DNA from: JBGVSA01 sp047605765
GTDB lineage: Bacteria > Pseudomonadota > Gammaproteobacteria > Burkholderiales > Rhodocyclaceae
DNA length: 64,000 bases
Assembly: GCA_047605765.1 (NCBI GenBank)
Contig: JASGFB010000001.1
Coordinates: forward strand, 41,366 to 105,365
Reading direction: 5' to 3'
The notes under the pieces are model-generated. The model saw nothing but the letters and a program-made list of their open reading frames with translations, was not told where the DNA came from and did no database searches. The first letter of the stretch is position 1; each line of letters begins with the position of its first letter. Shown here one piece after another: positions 54,238-62,754 of this stretch. The translations under genes were made by a program, and so were the position numbers.

Positions 54238-55549
54238 GGTGCGGGGTTGGCAGCCAGTATTGTTCGATCGAACCGTCCGCAAAGGCGGCGCGGCGGCAAT
54301 CCGGGTGGTCGGCTGCGAAACGCGCAACCTGTCGGCCGTTTTCCTCCGGAAAGACTGAACAGGTGACATAAAGCATTTTGCCGCCGGGCGCCAGCACGGG
54401 CCAAAGAGCGTTCAGAATTTGCCGCTGGACGACTGCGAAATTCGCAACATCGCGAGGACGGCGCAGCCATTTGATGTCGGGATGGCGACGCGCCACGCCG
54501 GACGCCGAACACGGTACGTCGGCCAGGATGCGGTCGAATGCACGCCCGTCCCACCACGCGGCGGCGTCGCGACAATCGGCGCTGCGCACCTCGGCCGCCA
54601 AACCCAGGCGCGACAGAGTCTCGCTCACACGACGCGCGCGCTGCACGTCAGCATCGAGGGCCAGCACCGACACGTCGGCGGCCTCGAGCAGGTGCGCGGT
54701 CTTGCCGCCGGGCGCCGCACACGCATCCAGCACGCGCTGGCCGTCGACCACATCGAGCAAGGCGGCGGCCTGTTGGGCGCCCCAGTCCTGCACGGAAAGG
54801 CGCCCCTCGGCGTAGCCGGGCAGCTGTGCCACGGGCAGCGGGCGCATCAGGCGCAAGGCCCATTCGCCGACGGCCTCGGTGTCGATGCCGGCGGCGGACA
54901 GTTCGGCCTGGATGGCCGCCTGGGTGGCGCGGCGACGATTCACGCGCAGGCTCATGGGCGGATGCATGTTGCCCGCCGTCAGCGCGGCTTCCCATACCCC
55001 CGGATGCGCCGCGCGCACGGCTTCGATCCACCACAACGGGTGGCGCCAGTGCGCCTGTTCGTCCTGTTCGCACTTGGCCAGCAGCGCCGGCCATTGCCGC
55101 AGCGCGTTGCGCAATACGGCATTGACCAGACCCTTGAGGCCGCCACGGGCAATGCGCGCGGCGGCTTCGACCGCCTGGTCGACCACCGTGTGGGCCTGCT
55201 CGGGGCGCTGTTCGAGCTGGTGCAGGCTGATCCGCAGCAAGGCATCGACAGTCGGCTCGGTGAGCGGCTGGCGCAGCAGCGTGTCGAACATGCAGTCGGC
55301 GCGGCCGTAGTCGCGCAAGGTGCCAAAGAGCATGTCCTGCACGGCGCCGCGGGCGCGCGCGTCGAATTCGGGATGGGCTTGCCACAGGCTGGCCAGCCCG
55401 TCGTTGAGGGCACGCCCGCCGCGCACAGCGGCCAGCGCTTCGGAAGCCGCCCACAGCGCGGCCGCCATGCTGTCGGCGGCCAGTGGCGGCAAAGCGGGCG
55501 TCCGCCGCAGCGGCGGACGGGAAGAACGGGGACGATCCTGATCGCGCAT
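54197..55549 (-). CDS. rsmB: 16S rRNA m5C967 methyltransferase RsmB
   Basis: A 450-residue enzyme. An N-terminal NusB-like domain (about residues 28-165) binds RNA. The C-terminal Rossmann methyltransferase has the SAM motif VLDACAAPGGKTAHLLE and the two catalytic cysteines in ADVPCSASGVARRHPD and VTCSVFPEEN. It methylates cytosine 967 of 16S rRNA. It starts 11 bases after the aroE stop and heads the run rsmB-DUF4390-NtrY-NtrX-like. Confidence 0.95.
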   Translation of the reverse strand: MRDQDRPRSSRPPLRRTPALPPLAADSMAAALWAASEALAAVRGGRALNDGLASLWQAHPEFDARARGAVQDMLFGTLRDYGRADCMFDTLLRQPLTEPTVDALLRISLHQLEQRPEQAHTVVDQAVEAAARIARGGLKGLVNAVLRNALRQWPALLAKCEQDEQAHWRHPLWWIEAVRAAHPGVWEAALTAGNMHPPMSLRVNRRRATQAAIQAELSAAGIDTEAVGEWALRLMRPLPVAQLPGYAEGRLSVQDWGAQQAAALLDVVDGQRVLDACAAPGGKTAHLLEAADVSVLALDADVQRARRVSETLSRLGLAAEVRSADCRDAAAWWDGRAFDRILADVPCSASGVARRHPDIKWLRRPRDVANFAVVQRQILNALWPVLAPGGKMLYVTCSVFPEENGRQVARFAADHPDCRRAAFADGSIEQYWLPTPHHDGFFFALLEKTA

Positions 55550-55560
55550 CGGTCGCCCTC

Positions 55561-56382
55561 TCAGCCGCGCAGCGCGCGGATCACCGGCGCCGTGTCAGGG
55601 CGCACACCGCGCCACACGAAGAAGCTCTCGGCCCCCTGCTCCACCAGCATGCCCAGACCATCGGCATAGGCGTCGGCGCCGGCATCGCGCGCAAAGCACA
55701 GGAAAGGCGTGAGCGTCGGCTTGTACGCCATGTCATAGGCCAGCGTGCGCGGCCCCCAGACCGTGGCGGGCAAGGGCGGCACATCGTCGGTCATGCTCGA
55801 TGCGCTGCCGTTGATGATGATGTCGAAAGCGCCTTCGATGTCGTCGAAGCCGCCGCCATGCAGGTGCGCCGCTCCGGCTTCGGGCCGAAAGCCCGCCGCC
55901 AGTTCGTCGGCGCGCGCCGCCGTGCGGTTGGCGATGAAGATCTCGCGCGGTCCGGCTTCGAGCAGGGGCATGAGCGCCCCACGCACGGCGCCGCCGGCCC
56001 CCAGCAACAACACGCGCGCACCGGCCAGCGGCCGCCCGAGGTTGAGAGTGATGTCGCGCACGATGCCCACGCCGTCGGTGTTGTCGCCGGAAATGGAACC
56101 GTCGGCATGGAACGACAGGGTGTTGACAGCGCCCGCCGCCTGCGCGCGCGGGGTCAGCTCGTTGGCGAGGGCGAAGGCCTCAAGCTTGAACGGCATGGTC
56201 ACGTTGAGGCCGCGCCCGCTCTCCGACTGAAAGGCGCGCACGCAGGCGCCGAACCCGTCGAGGGGGGCAAGAATGGCGGTATAGGCCATGTCCTGGCCTG
56301 TCTCGCGGGCAAACGCGGTATGCAGCGCGGGCGATTTGCTCTGCGCAATGGGGTGGCCGATGACGGCGTAGCGGTCAGTCAT
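55561..56382 (-). CDS. aroE: Shikimate dehydrogenase
   Basis: A 273-residue NADP-dependent enzyme that reduces 3-dehydroshikimate. The shikimate-binding SKSPALHTAF, the catalytic lysine in NVTMPFKLEAF, GDNTDGVG and the Rossmann loop LLGAGGAVRGAL with NRT (NADP preference) are all present. First gene of the minus-strand series that continues into rsmB. It is divergent from the bdhA-like gene. Confidence 0.96.
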   Translation of the reverse strand: MTDRYAVIGHPIAQSKSPALHTAFARETGQDMAYTAILAPLDGFGACVRAFQSESGRGLNVTMPFKLEAFALANELTPRAQAAGAVNTLSFHADGSISGDNTDGVGIVRDITLNLGRPLAGARVLLLGAGGAVRGALMPLLEAGPREIFIANRTAARADELAAGFRPEAGAAHLHGGGFDDIEGAFDIIINGSASSMTDDVPPLPATVWGPRTLAYDMAYKPTLTPFLCFARDAGADAYADGLGMLVEQGAESFFVWRGVRPDTAPVIRALRG

Positions 56383-56570
56383 GCAGTGCTTTCTTAGATC
56401 AGGCGCGATTTTACCGGCAAGCGGCGTGATTCCGGGGCATCAATGCAATGAAGGGCGAACATGATGCCTGCGCCTAGAGAAAACCGGCATTGCGCCGGGC
56501 CGGCCGGCGGCGCATGGTGGGACTCGCCCGGACGGGCCACAGCCCCCTTTTTGCGAGGAGGAGACCAAGC

Positions 56571-57353
56571 ATGCTGGCAGGGAAAACCGCCTTGATCACG
56601 GGTTCCACGAGCGGCATCGGGCAAGCCATCGCCCATGCTCTGGCCGAACAGGGTGCACATATCGTGCTCAACGGCTTTGGCGATGCCGACCAGATCGAAG
56701 CCCAGCGCCGCGCGCTGGAAGACGACTTCGGCGTACGGGCAAGCTATATCGCCGCCGATCTGTCGCAGGCCGCCGAAGTCGCGCAGTTGCTGACACGCGC
56801 CCAGGATGCCTTCGGCGCCATCGATGTGCTGGTCAACAATGCCGGCATCCAGCATGTCTCCCCCATCGAGAGTTTCCCGCCCGAACGCTGGGACGCCATA
56901 CTGGCCATCAACCTGTCGGCGGCCTTCCACGCCATCCGCCTGGCCGTCCCCGCCATGCGCGAGCGCGGCTGGGGCCGCATCATCAACATCGCCTCGGCGC
57001 ACGCACTGGTGGCTTCGCCCTACAAGAGCGCGTACGTGGCGGCCAAGCATGGCCTGGCCGGCCTCACCAAAACGGTAGCCCTCGAACTGGCGCAGAGCGG
57101 TGTCACCGTCAATGCGATCTGCCCCGGCTACGTACGCACCCCCCTGGTGGAGCGCCAGATCCCGGACACCATGAAGGCGCGCAACCTGTCGCGCGAGGCG
57201 GTCGAACGCGACGTCCTGCTGGCCGCCCAGCCATCCAAGCGCTTCGTCAAGATCGAAGAGGTCGGCGCGCTGGCGGCTTTTTTGTGCTCGGATGCGGCAC
57301 GCTCGATCACCGGTGCGTTGATGTCGGTCGATGGCGGCTGGACTGCGCAGTAA
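56571..57353 (+). CDS. bdhA: 3-hydroxybutyrate dehydrogenase-like SDR
   Basis: A 260-residue short-chain dehydrogenase, the exact length of typical bacterial 3-hydroxybutyrate dehydrogenases. It has TGSTSGIGQAIA (NAD binding), NNAGIQHVSPIESFP, the catalytic Ser in NIASAHALVAS, YKSAYVAAKHG and CPGYVRTPLVERQIP. The HVSPIE and QIPD segments are typical of BdhA. It interconverts D-3-hydroxybutyrate and acetoacetate, linked to PHB use. ATG 56571 has GAGGAGGAG upstream. Confidence 0.88.
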   Translation: MLAGKTALITGSTSGIGQAIAHALAEQGAHIVLNGFGDADQIEAQRRALEDDFGVRASYIAADLSQAAEVAQLLTRAQDAFGAIDVLVNNAGIQHVSPIESFPPERWDAILAINLSAAFHAIRLAVPAMRERGWGRIINIASAHALVASPYKSAYVAAKHGLAGLTKTVALELAQSGVTVNAICPGYVRTPLVERQIPDTMKARNLSREAVERDVLLAAQPSKRFVKIEEVGALAAFLCSDAARSITGALMSVDGGWTAQ

Positions 57354-57385
57354 AATGGCGGATTCAATCTGGAGGATTCACCGCC

Positions 57386-57658
57386 ATGGCCCGTACCGTC
57401 AAATGCATCAAACTCGGCGTCGAAGCCGAGGGTCTCGACTTCCCCCCCATGCCGGGCGACCTGGGCAAGCGCCTGTATGAGAACGTCTCCAAGGAAGCCT
57501 GGGCGCAGTGGCAACGCCAGCAGACCATGCTGATCAACGAAAACCGCCTCAACCTGATGGACCCGAAGGCGCGCAAGTATCTGGCCGAACAGATGGAACG
57601 CCACTTCTTCGGTGCGGGCGCCGACGTCGCCAGCGGCTACGTGCCGCCGCAAGGGTAA
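57386..57658 (+). CDS. yggX: YggX-family oxidative damage protection / Fe(II) trafficking protein
   Basis: A 90-residue protein with the YggX family pattern: MARTVKCIKLGVEAEGLDFPP at the N-terminus, including the conserved cysteine, and LYENVSKEAWAQWQRQQTMLINENRLN. The family protects iron-sulfur clusters from oxidative damage. ATG 57386 follows GGAGG. It is 32 bases after bdhA and could be cotranscribed. Confidence 0.95.
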   Translation: MARTVKCIKLGVEAEGLDFPPMPGDLGKRLYENVSKEAWAQWQRQQTMLINENRLNLMDPKARKYLAEQMERHFFGAGADVASGYVPPQG

Positions 57659-57781
57659 AACGGGCTGCGGGCGCGTCCTTTGTAAGGATGTGATAAAGGG
57701 CGCGCCGTGTCGGGTTTCCACCCATTCGCAGGGGTGAGCCCCTCCCCTATGTTGGATCGTACGCCTTCTGGGTTTGCGACG

Positions 57782-58702
57782 ATGCGACGCGTGTTTTCAG
57801 TTCTGCTGTGTGTCTGCTGCGCCTGGGCGCGCGCGGCGTCGATGGATTTTGTCTACCCGCCGCCGGAAACCCCCAATGACCAGCGCCACCTGTATTACTG
57901 GCAGGTGCTGGACGCTGCGCTGGCCGCCACGCGCGACAAATACGGCGACTACACGCTGCAGGCTTACGGCACGGCGATGACCTTCCCGCGTGCGGTGGCG
58001 GAGGTCGAATCGGGGCGCGGGCGCGTCAACATCGTCGCCCGCGGCACCAATCTCGATCTGGAAAAGCGCCTGCTGCCGATCCCCATTCCCCTCGACAAAG
58101 GCCTGCTGGGCAATCGGCTGATGCTCATCATGGCCGACACCCAACCGCGCGTGGACCAGGTACGCACGGTGGCCGACCTGGCGCGCCTGTCCATCGGCCA
58201 GGCGTCGAGCTGGACCGACGTCACCGTGCTGCGGGCAGCCGGGCTCAAGGTGGTGACGGCAGACGACTACGAAGGACTGTTCCAGATGCTGTCGGCGCGA
58301 CGCTTCGATCTGTTCTCACGCGGCGTGAACGAAATCGAATCAGAGCTGCAGACCCATCGCGAGCGCATGCCCGGCCTGGTCATCGAGCGCAGCCTGATGC
58401 TGCAATACCCCATGCCCCGTTACTTCTTCGTGCCGCGCACGCCGGAAGGCGAACGCATGGCGGCACGCATCCGCGAGGGCATCGCCCGTCTGGTCAAATC
58501 AGGGGAGTTCGAACGCCGGTATCAGGCGTACAAAAGATTGATCCTGGGCGATCTGGATCTGGCGGGCCGGCGCGTGCTGCGCTTGCCCAATCCGGAACTC
58601 TCGCCCCTGGCGCCGCTGGCCGACAAATACTGGTGGGACGATCTGTCCGCCGAAACCGCGCCGCGCGCGCCGATCAAGCCCGCGTCGCTGCGCGGACATT
58701 GA
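57782..58702 (+). CDS. Periplasmic binding-like protein (type 2, SBP_bac_3-like)
   Basis: A 306-residue exported protein: signal peptide (MRRVFSVLLCVCCAWARA) then a two-lobed solute-binding-like fold. Its second half contains LSIGQASSWTDVTVLRAAGLKVV and YEGLFQMLSARRFDLFSRGVNEIE, and it ends RYQAYKRLILGDLDL. No transporter genes are adjacent, so it may be a sensor or a free-standing binding protein. Starts upstream of 57782 are open in frame but lack a signal. The ligand is unknown. Confidence 0.72.
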   Translation: MRRVFSVLLCVCCAWARAASMDFVYPPPETPNDQRHLYYWQVLDAALAATRDKYGDYTLQAYGTAMTFPRAVAEVESGRGRVNIVARGTNLDLEKRLLPIPIPLDKGLLGNRLMLIMADTQPRVDQVRTVADLARLSIGQASSWTDVTVLRAAGLKVVTADDYEGLFQMLSARRFDLFSRGVNEIESELQTHRERMPGLVIERSLMLQYPMPRYFFVPRTPEGERMAARIREGIARLVKSGEFERRYQAYKRLILGDLDLAGRRVLRLPNPELSPLAPLADKYWWDDLSAETAPRAPIKPASLRGH

Positions 58703-58755
58703 AAACCCGACCGGCGCCGAAGGCGCGGGCCGGGTCGAGAGGGTGAAGCGCGATG

Positions 58756-59493
58756 TCAGGTTTCGTCGCGCGACGCCGCATCGCCGGCGGGTTCTTCCGC
58801 CGCTTCGCTCGGTTCGACCTTTTCCAGGCGATAGCCATAGTTGTAGGTCGGCGCCAGCCGATAGCCGTTTTCAGGCCGCAGCTTGAGCTTGCCGCGCACG
58901 CGCGAGACATGGGTGTCGACGGTGCGCGTGGCGAGGTCGGGATTGCGTCCCCACACCGCTTCGAGCAAGTGGCCGCGCGACAGCAGGCGCCCCACGTTGC
59001 GGAACAGGAACACGGCGAGATCGAATTCCTTCTCGGTCAGTTCCACCGGCTCGCCATTCAGGCTGATGCGCTTGGAAGCCAGGTCGATGACGTAGGGCGG
59101 AGCTTCGATCGGTTCGTCCGCGCCGCGCGGCTTGATGCGGCGGAACACCGCATCGATGCGCGAGAGCAGCACGCGCTGGGCGACCGGTTTGACGATGTAA
59201 TCGTCGGCGCCGGTCTGCAACCCGGCCACGATGTCGTCTTCCGACTCGCGCGCGGTGACGAAAATGGCCGGGGTCTGGTCGCGCCGCTCGTCACGCAGCC
59301 AGCGAACGAATGCTTCGCCAGACAGGTCGGGCACCATCCAGTCAAGCAGGTACAGATCGACGCTCTCGCGCGAGGCGAAGCGCAGCAAATCGCGCGTCAG
59401 CCCAAATTCGTGAACGTCGTGCCCCGCGTCCCGCAACCACGTGGCAAACAGCTTCGACTGAGTCGGATCGTCTTCGAGCAGTGCGATTCGCAT
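58756..59493 (-). CDS. OmpR-family response regulator (orphan)
   Basis: A 245-residue two-domain regulator. The receiver has DD in LEDDPTQ, phospho-Asp in LLDWMVPD, T in FVTARES and K in IVKPVA. The winged-helix C-terminal domain contains LTEKEFDLAVFLFRN and RTVDTHVSRVRGKL. The C-terminal tail is acidic. AAAGGTG precedes ATG 59493. No histidine kinase gene is adjacent. It converges with the binding-like protein gene, with 53 bases between stops. Confidence 0.93.
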   Translation of the reverse strand: MRIALLEDDPTQSKLFATWLRDAGHDVHEFGLTRDLLRFASRESVDLYLLDWMVPDLSGEAFVRWLRDERRDQTPAIFVTARESEDDIVAGLQTGADDYIVKPVAQRVLLSRIDAVFRRIKPRGADEPIEAPPYVIDLASKRISLNGEPVELTEKEFDLAVFLFRNVGRLLSRGHLLEAVWGRNPDLATRTVDTHVSRVRGKLKLRPENGYRLAPTYNYGYRLEKVEPSEAAEEPAGDAASRDET

Positions 59494-59556
59494 GCTGATC
59501 ACCTTTGTTGAAAGGGTTCTTCGATTCTAGCGCGCGCCCGGCATGGCGCGTCCACC

Positions 59557-60204
59557 TCAAACTGCACGGTCTCCGACAAACGGGTTGGTCGCCCGCTCTA
59601 CCCGGAACGAGGACATCGGTCCGTGCCCGGGTATGAAATCAACATCATCACCCAGAGGCCATAATTTGCCACGGATCGCGCCTATCAGGGCAGCATGATC
59701 ACCCAAGGGGAAATCCGTACGCCCGATCGAGCCGGCAAAGAGCACGTCACCCACCACCGCCAGATGCGACGGCGCATGGTGAAACACCACGTGCCCGGGC
59801 GTGTGTCCGGGGCAATGCAGCACCGCCAGGCGCTGATTGCCGACTTCAACCGTATCGCCCTCGGCCAGCCAGCGCGTCGGTTCGAACGGCCGCGCTTCGG
59901 GCAAGCCGAACATGCGGCTCTGGTCGGCCAGCTTGTCGATCCAGAAACGATCCGCCTCGTGCGGCCCTTCGATCGGCACGCCGAAACGCTCGGCCACCTC
60001 GGCCGCCGCACCGGCATGATCGATGTGGCCATGAGTCAGCAACACGCGCGTCAGCCGGGCGCCGATCCCGGCCAGGGCGGCCTCGATCTTCGGCACGTCG
60101 CCGCCAGGGTCGACCACGGCGGCTTCCATACGTTCGTCGCACCACAGAATGGAGCAGTTCTGCATGAACGCCGTGACCGGCACGATGCGGTAACTCAATG
60201 ACAT
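59557..60204 (-). CDS. MBL-fold metallohydrolase, glyoxalase II-like
   Basis: A 215-residue metallo-beta-lactamase-fold hydrolase with the dinuclear zinc motif THGHIDHAG and further ligands in CPGHTPGHV, VGDVLF and PGHGPMS. The sequence resembles the YcbL/GloB2 group, which hydrolyses glutathione thioesters or related compounds. A specific substrate cannot be assigned. It precedes the orphan response regulator by 63 bases on the same strand. Confidence 0.9.
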   Translation of the reverse strand: MSLSYRIVPVTAFMQNCSILWCDERMEAAVVDPGGDVPKIEAALAGIGARLTRVLLTHGHIDHAGAAAEVAERFGVPIEGPHEADRFWIDKLADQSRMFGLPEARPFEPTRWLAEGDTVEVGNQRLAVLHCPGHTPGHVVFHHAPSHLAVVGDVLFAGSIGRTDFPLGDHAALIGAIRGKLWPLGDDVDFIPGHGPMSSFRVERATNPFVGDRAV

Positions 60205-60252
60205 AACCTGACCTGTAAATCCGTTGTGGCCCCGTCGCGACGGGGCGGCCCT

Positions 60253-61023
60253 TCACAAATGTGCGCTGCGGCCGCCATCGACGGCCAGTATCTGGCCCGT
60301 CACATAGGCAGCATCCAGCAGCAAGAATCGTACGGCATCGGCCACTTCGCTGGCGGTGCCGACGCGGCCCAGCAGCGTGTGGTCGACGATGCGCGCCTGT
60401 GCGTCGGGCGCGAACTGCCCATCTTCGGGCCATTCGATCGGCCCGGGCGCCACGCCATTCACACGCACACCGGGTGCCAGTTCGATGGCCAGCGCGCGCG
60501 TCAGGCCCAGCAGGCCCGCCTTGGCGGCCGAATAAACCACGTACCCGCGCATCGGGCGCTCGGCGTGAATATCGACAATATTGACGACGGCGCCCCGGCA
60601 GGCCCGCAAGTGCGGTGCCGCCGCCTGGGTCAGGAACAGCGGCGCCTTGAGATTGGTACCCACCAGATCGGCCCAGGCCGCTTCATCGACCTGTCCAAGC
60701 AAGGTGGGGTAGAAGCTGGACGCGTTGTTCACCAGGCCATCCAGGCGGCCGAAGTGGGCAATGACCTCGTCGAGCAAAGGGACAAACACGCGCACATCGA
60801 GCAGGTTGGCCTGGAAGACGGCGGCCGAATCGGGGCGCTGCGCGTTGAGCGCTTCGGCCAGCGCGCGCGCCGCCGCCACCGAGCCGCGACAGTGGATCGC
60901 CACCCGGCAGCCCGCCGCATGCAGACGGCGCACGATGGCGGCGCCGACACGGCGCGCGCCACCGGTAATCAACACCACGGGCGAAGCCGCGGAAACCGAG
61001 GTATCGATGCTCAACTCTCCCAC
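60253..61023 (-). CDS. Pteridine-reductase-like short-chain dehydrogenase
   Basis: A 256-residue SDR with ITGGARRVGAAIVRRL at the cofactor site; the arginine pair in place of the usual TGxxxGIG is typical of pteridine reductases such as PTR1 and FolM. NNASSFYP, the YSAAKAGL catalytic Tyr-Lys and VAPGPIEWPE follow. It probably reduces dihydropteridines with NADPH. Start GTG 61023 overlaps the DUF1840 stop region by 13 bases. Confidence 0.85.
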   Translation of the reverse strand: MGELSIDTSVSAASPVVLITGGARRVGAAIVRRLHAAGCRVAIHCRGSVAAARALAEALNAQRPDSAAVFQANLLDVRVFVPLLDEVIAHFGRLDGLVNNASSFYPTLLGQVDEAAWADLVGTNLKAPLFLTQAAAPHLRACRGAVVNIVDIHAERPMRGYVVYSAAKAGLLGLTRALAIELAPGVRVNGVAPGPIEWPEDGQFAPDAQARIVDHTLLGRVGTASEVADAVRFLLLDAAYVTGQILAVDGGRSAHL

Positions 61024-61340
61024 AGTACGGGCTGCTCCTCGCGCTTGGCGTGGGTCAGCAGGTCAATCAGCGGAATGGCGCGCTGGGCGAAACTGACTGC
61101 GGCGGCCATGCCACGCTTGGGTTCTTCCTCTTCGTCATCATCGGCCTTGGCCGCTTCGCGTTGCTGTCGATCGGCGGCCACCGCCGCCTGCAGCGCGGCC
61201 ATGGCCGCGTCCAGCTGTTCGACCGTGACGATGCCGCGCGCATCGTTGGGGTCCTTGCCCATGGCCTGCAGCATCTGCTGCCCGACCTTGCCGAACATGA
61301 TGACGTCGCCCCCGGCTCTTGATTTGAATGTAATGAGCAT
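61011..61340 (-). CDS. DUF1840 family protein
   Basis: A 109-residue cytoplasmic protein beginning MLITFKSRAGGDVIMFG, with MLQAMGKDPNDARGIVT and an acidic stretch (ADDDEEEEPKRG) followed by FAQRAIPLIDLLTHAKRE. The pattern matches DUF1840, found mainly in betaproteobacteria. AGGAG precedes the ATG. It overlaps the SDR gene by 13 bases. Function unknown. Confidence 0.85.
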   Translation of the reverse strand: MLITFKSRAGGDVIMFGKVGQQMLQAMGKDPNDARGIVTVEQLDAAMAALQAAVAADRQQREAAKADDDEEEEPKRGMAAAVSFAQRAIPLIDLLTHAKREEQPVLWES

Positions 61341-61474
61341 GCTGTCTCCTCGTCGTCTTTATCGTTGTACACGTCGCAAGACGGCGCTGGCGACGCGCAG
61401 CCAACAAGATAGCTCAGTTCGATGAACAGTGCGTGCAAACACATCCATTCTGCACCGCCCTGGTGCGTGGCGGG

Positions 61475-62017
61475 CTATTCGCAGCGGCCGCCGCGAGGAT
61501 CGATGCGCAAGGGAGCGATGCGGGAGAAAGCAGCCGCGTCGGTGCAGCGGGCGCTGCAGCCGGCATAGCTCATGACGATGCGCTTGCCCTGCTCACGCAG
61601 GCGCACCGTACAGGCGTCGCGGCGACCACGCAGCTCGATGTGGGGTTGGCTGCGTATCTGTTGCATGTCGGCCAGCTCGAACAGGCACTGGCTGCCGCCG
61701 GGCAGGTTGTAGACGGTGCGCATGCGGCGCACGGCACCGGCACGCACTTCGAGCGTCGTCTCGGCACGATAAGTCGGACGCGACACCTGGCAATCAGTGA
61801 CCAGATCGAGCGCCTTGGCAGGGGCGGCCTTGGCAGGCTTGGGCGGCGCCGGAGCAGGCGGTGGTGGCTCGAGCGGCGGCGCCGGGGACGGCGGCGGGGC
61901 TTCGACCGGCACCGGCACGGGTGCCGGCGGCGGCTCGGGCACAGGCTCCGGCGCGGTAGCGCAGGCGGCCAGCCAGGGCAGGCAGAGAGCCAGCCCGACG
62001 CGAAGGACGCGCACCAC
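61475..62017 (-). CDS. Proline-rich lipoprotein of unknown function
   Basis: A 180-residue protein starting with GTG 62017 or 62014. The leader ends in a clear lipobox (LPWLAAC), so it should be lipid-anchored. A proline/alanine/glutamate linker of about 55 residues (PEPVPEPPPAPVPVPVEAPP and similar) spans the periplasm. The C-terminal domain (about residues 75-180) has six cysteines, probably disulfides, and no family I recognise. It starts two bases after the LysE-family gene and is probably cotranscribed. Confidence 0.7.
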   Translation of the reverse strand: MVRVLRVGLALCLPWLAACATAPEPVPEPPPAPVPVPVEAPPPSPAPPLEPPPPAPAPPKPAKAAPAKALDLVTDCQVSRPTYRAETTLEVRAGAVRRMRTVYNLPGGSQCLFELADMQQIRSQPHIELRGRRDACTVRLREQGKRIVMSYAGCSARCTDAAAFSRIAPLRIDPRGGRCE

Positions 62018-62019
62018 GT

Positions 62020-62640
62020 TCAGGTCCGCCGGAAGCTGGCCAACAAGATGCCGGCGCCGACGAAGAGGCCCCCGAACAAACGATTGATGGCACGCGCGTG
62101 GCGGCCGTCGCGCAAGGCGCGCAGCACACGTGACGCCAGCAGCGTGTAGCCGCTCATGACGATGACGTCGGTCACCACCAGAGTGGCCGCGCAAATGGCG
62201 TACTGGCGCCATTGCGGCGCCGCCGGATCGATGAACTGCGGCAGCACGGCGAGCATGAACAGTATGCCCTTGGGATTGCTGGCATTGACCAGGAAGCCCC
62301 GCGCCAACAGCAAGCGGCGCGACGAATCGGGCGCCTGGGCGTCCGCCATGGGTTCCGGACGGGCCCGCCACTGCTGCACGCCGAGCCACATCAGATAGCC
62401 GGCGCCAAGCCACTTGACGATGTCGAAAGCGATGGCCGAAGTGGCCAGAATGGCGCCCAGGCCGGCCGCCACGATGAGTACCAGCAACACGACGCCGAAT
62501 TCAAGACCGACGATGTTCCAGGCCGCCCGCCGGTAACCATAGCGCAGGCCGGCGGCCATGCACGAGATGGCACCCGGGCCGGGAGACAGGGCGATCAGCC
62601 AACTCGCCACCACGAAGGCGAGCCAAGTATGCAGGGACAC
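62020..62640 (-). CDS. LysE/RhtB-family amino-acid exporter
   Basis: A 206-residue membrane protein, the normal size for this family, with about six helices and the conserved SPGPGAISCMAAGLRYGYRRA motif near residue 20 and ARGFLVNASNPKGILFMLAVLPQF in the middle. The family exports lysine, homoserine, threonine and similar amino acids. Start GTG 62640 has AAGGA upstream; a GTG at 62667 is possible. The specific substrate is not visible. Confidence 0.88.
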   Translation of the reverse strand: MSLHTWLAFVVASWLIALSPGPGAISCMAAGLRYGYRRAAWNIVGLEFGVVLLVLIVAAGLGAILATSAIAFDIVKWLGAGYLMWLGVQQWRARPEPMADAQAPDSSRRLLLARGFLVNASNPKGILFMLAVLPQFIDPAAPQWRQYAICAATLVVTDVIVMSGYTLLASRVLRALRDGRHARAINRLFGGLFVGAGILLASFRRT

Positions 62641-62754
62641 GGCAAATCCATTCCTTGGGGGCTGCACAGTATGGCAGATGATGACCCCCTGTCGTGAGGC
62701 AGCGACGCTTCCATTCGGCGCCGATGAGCGCCGCCTCGCCCCGATCGGCGCCGT

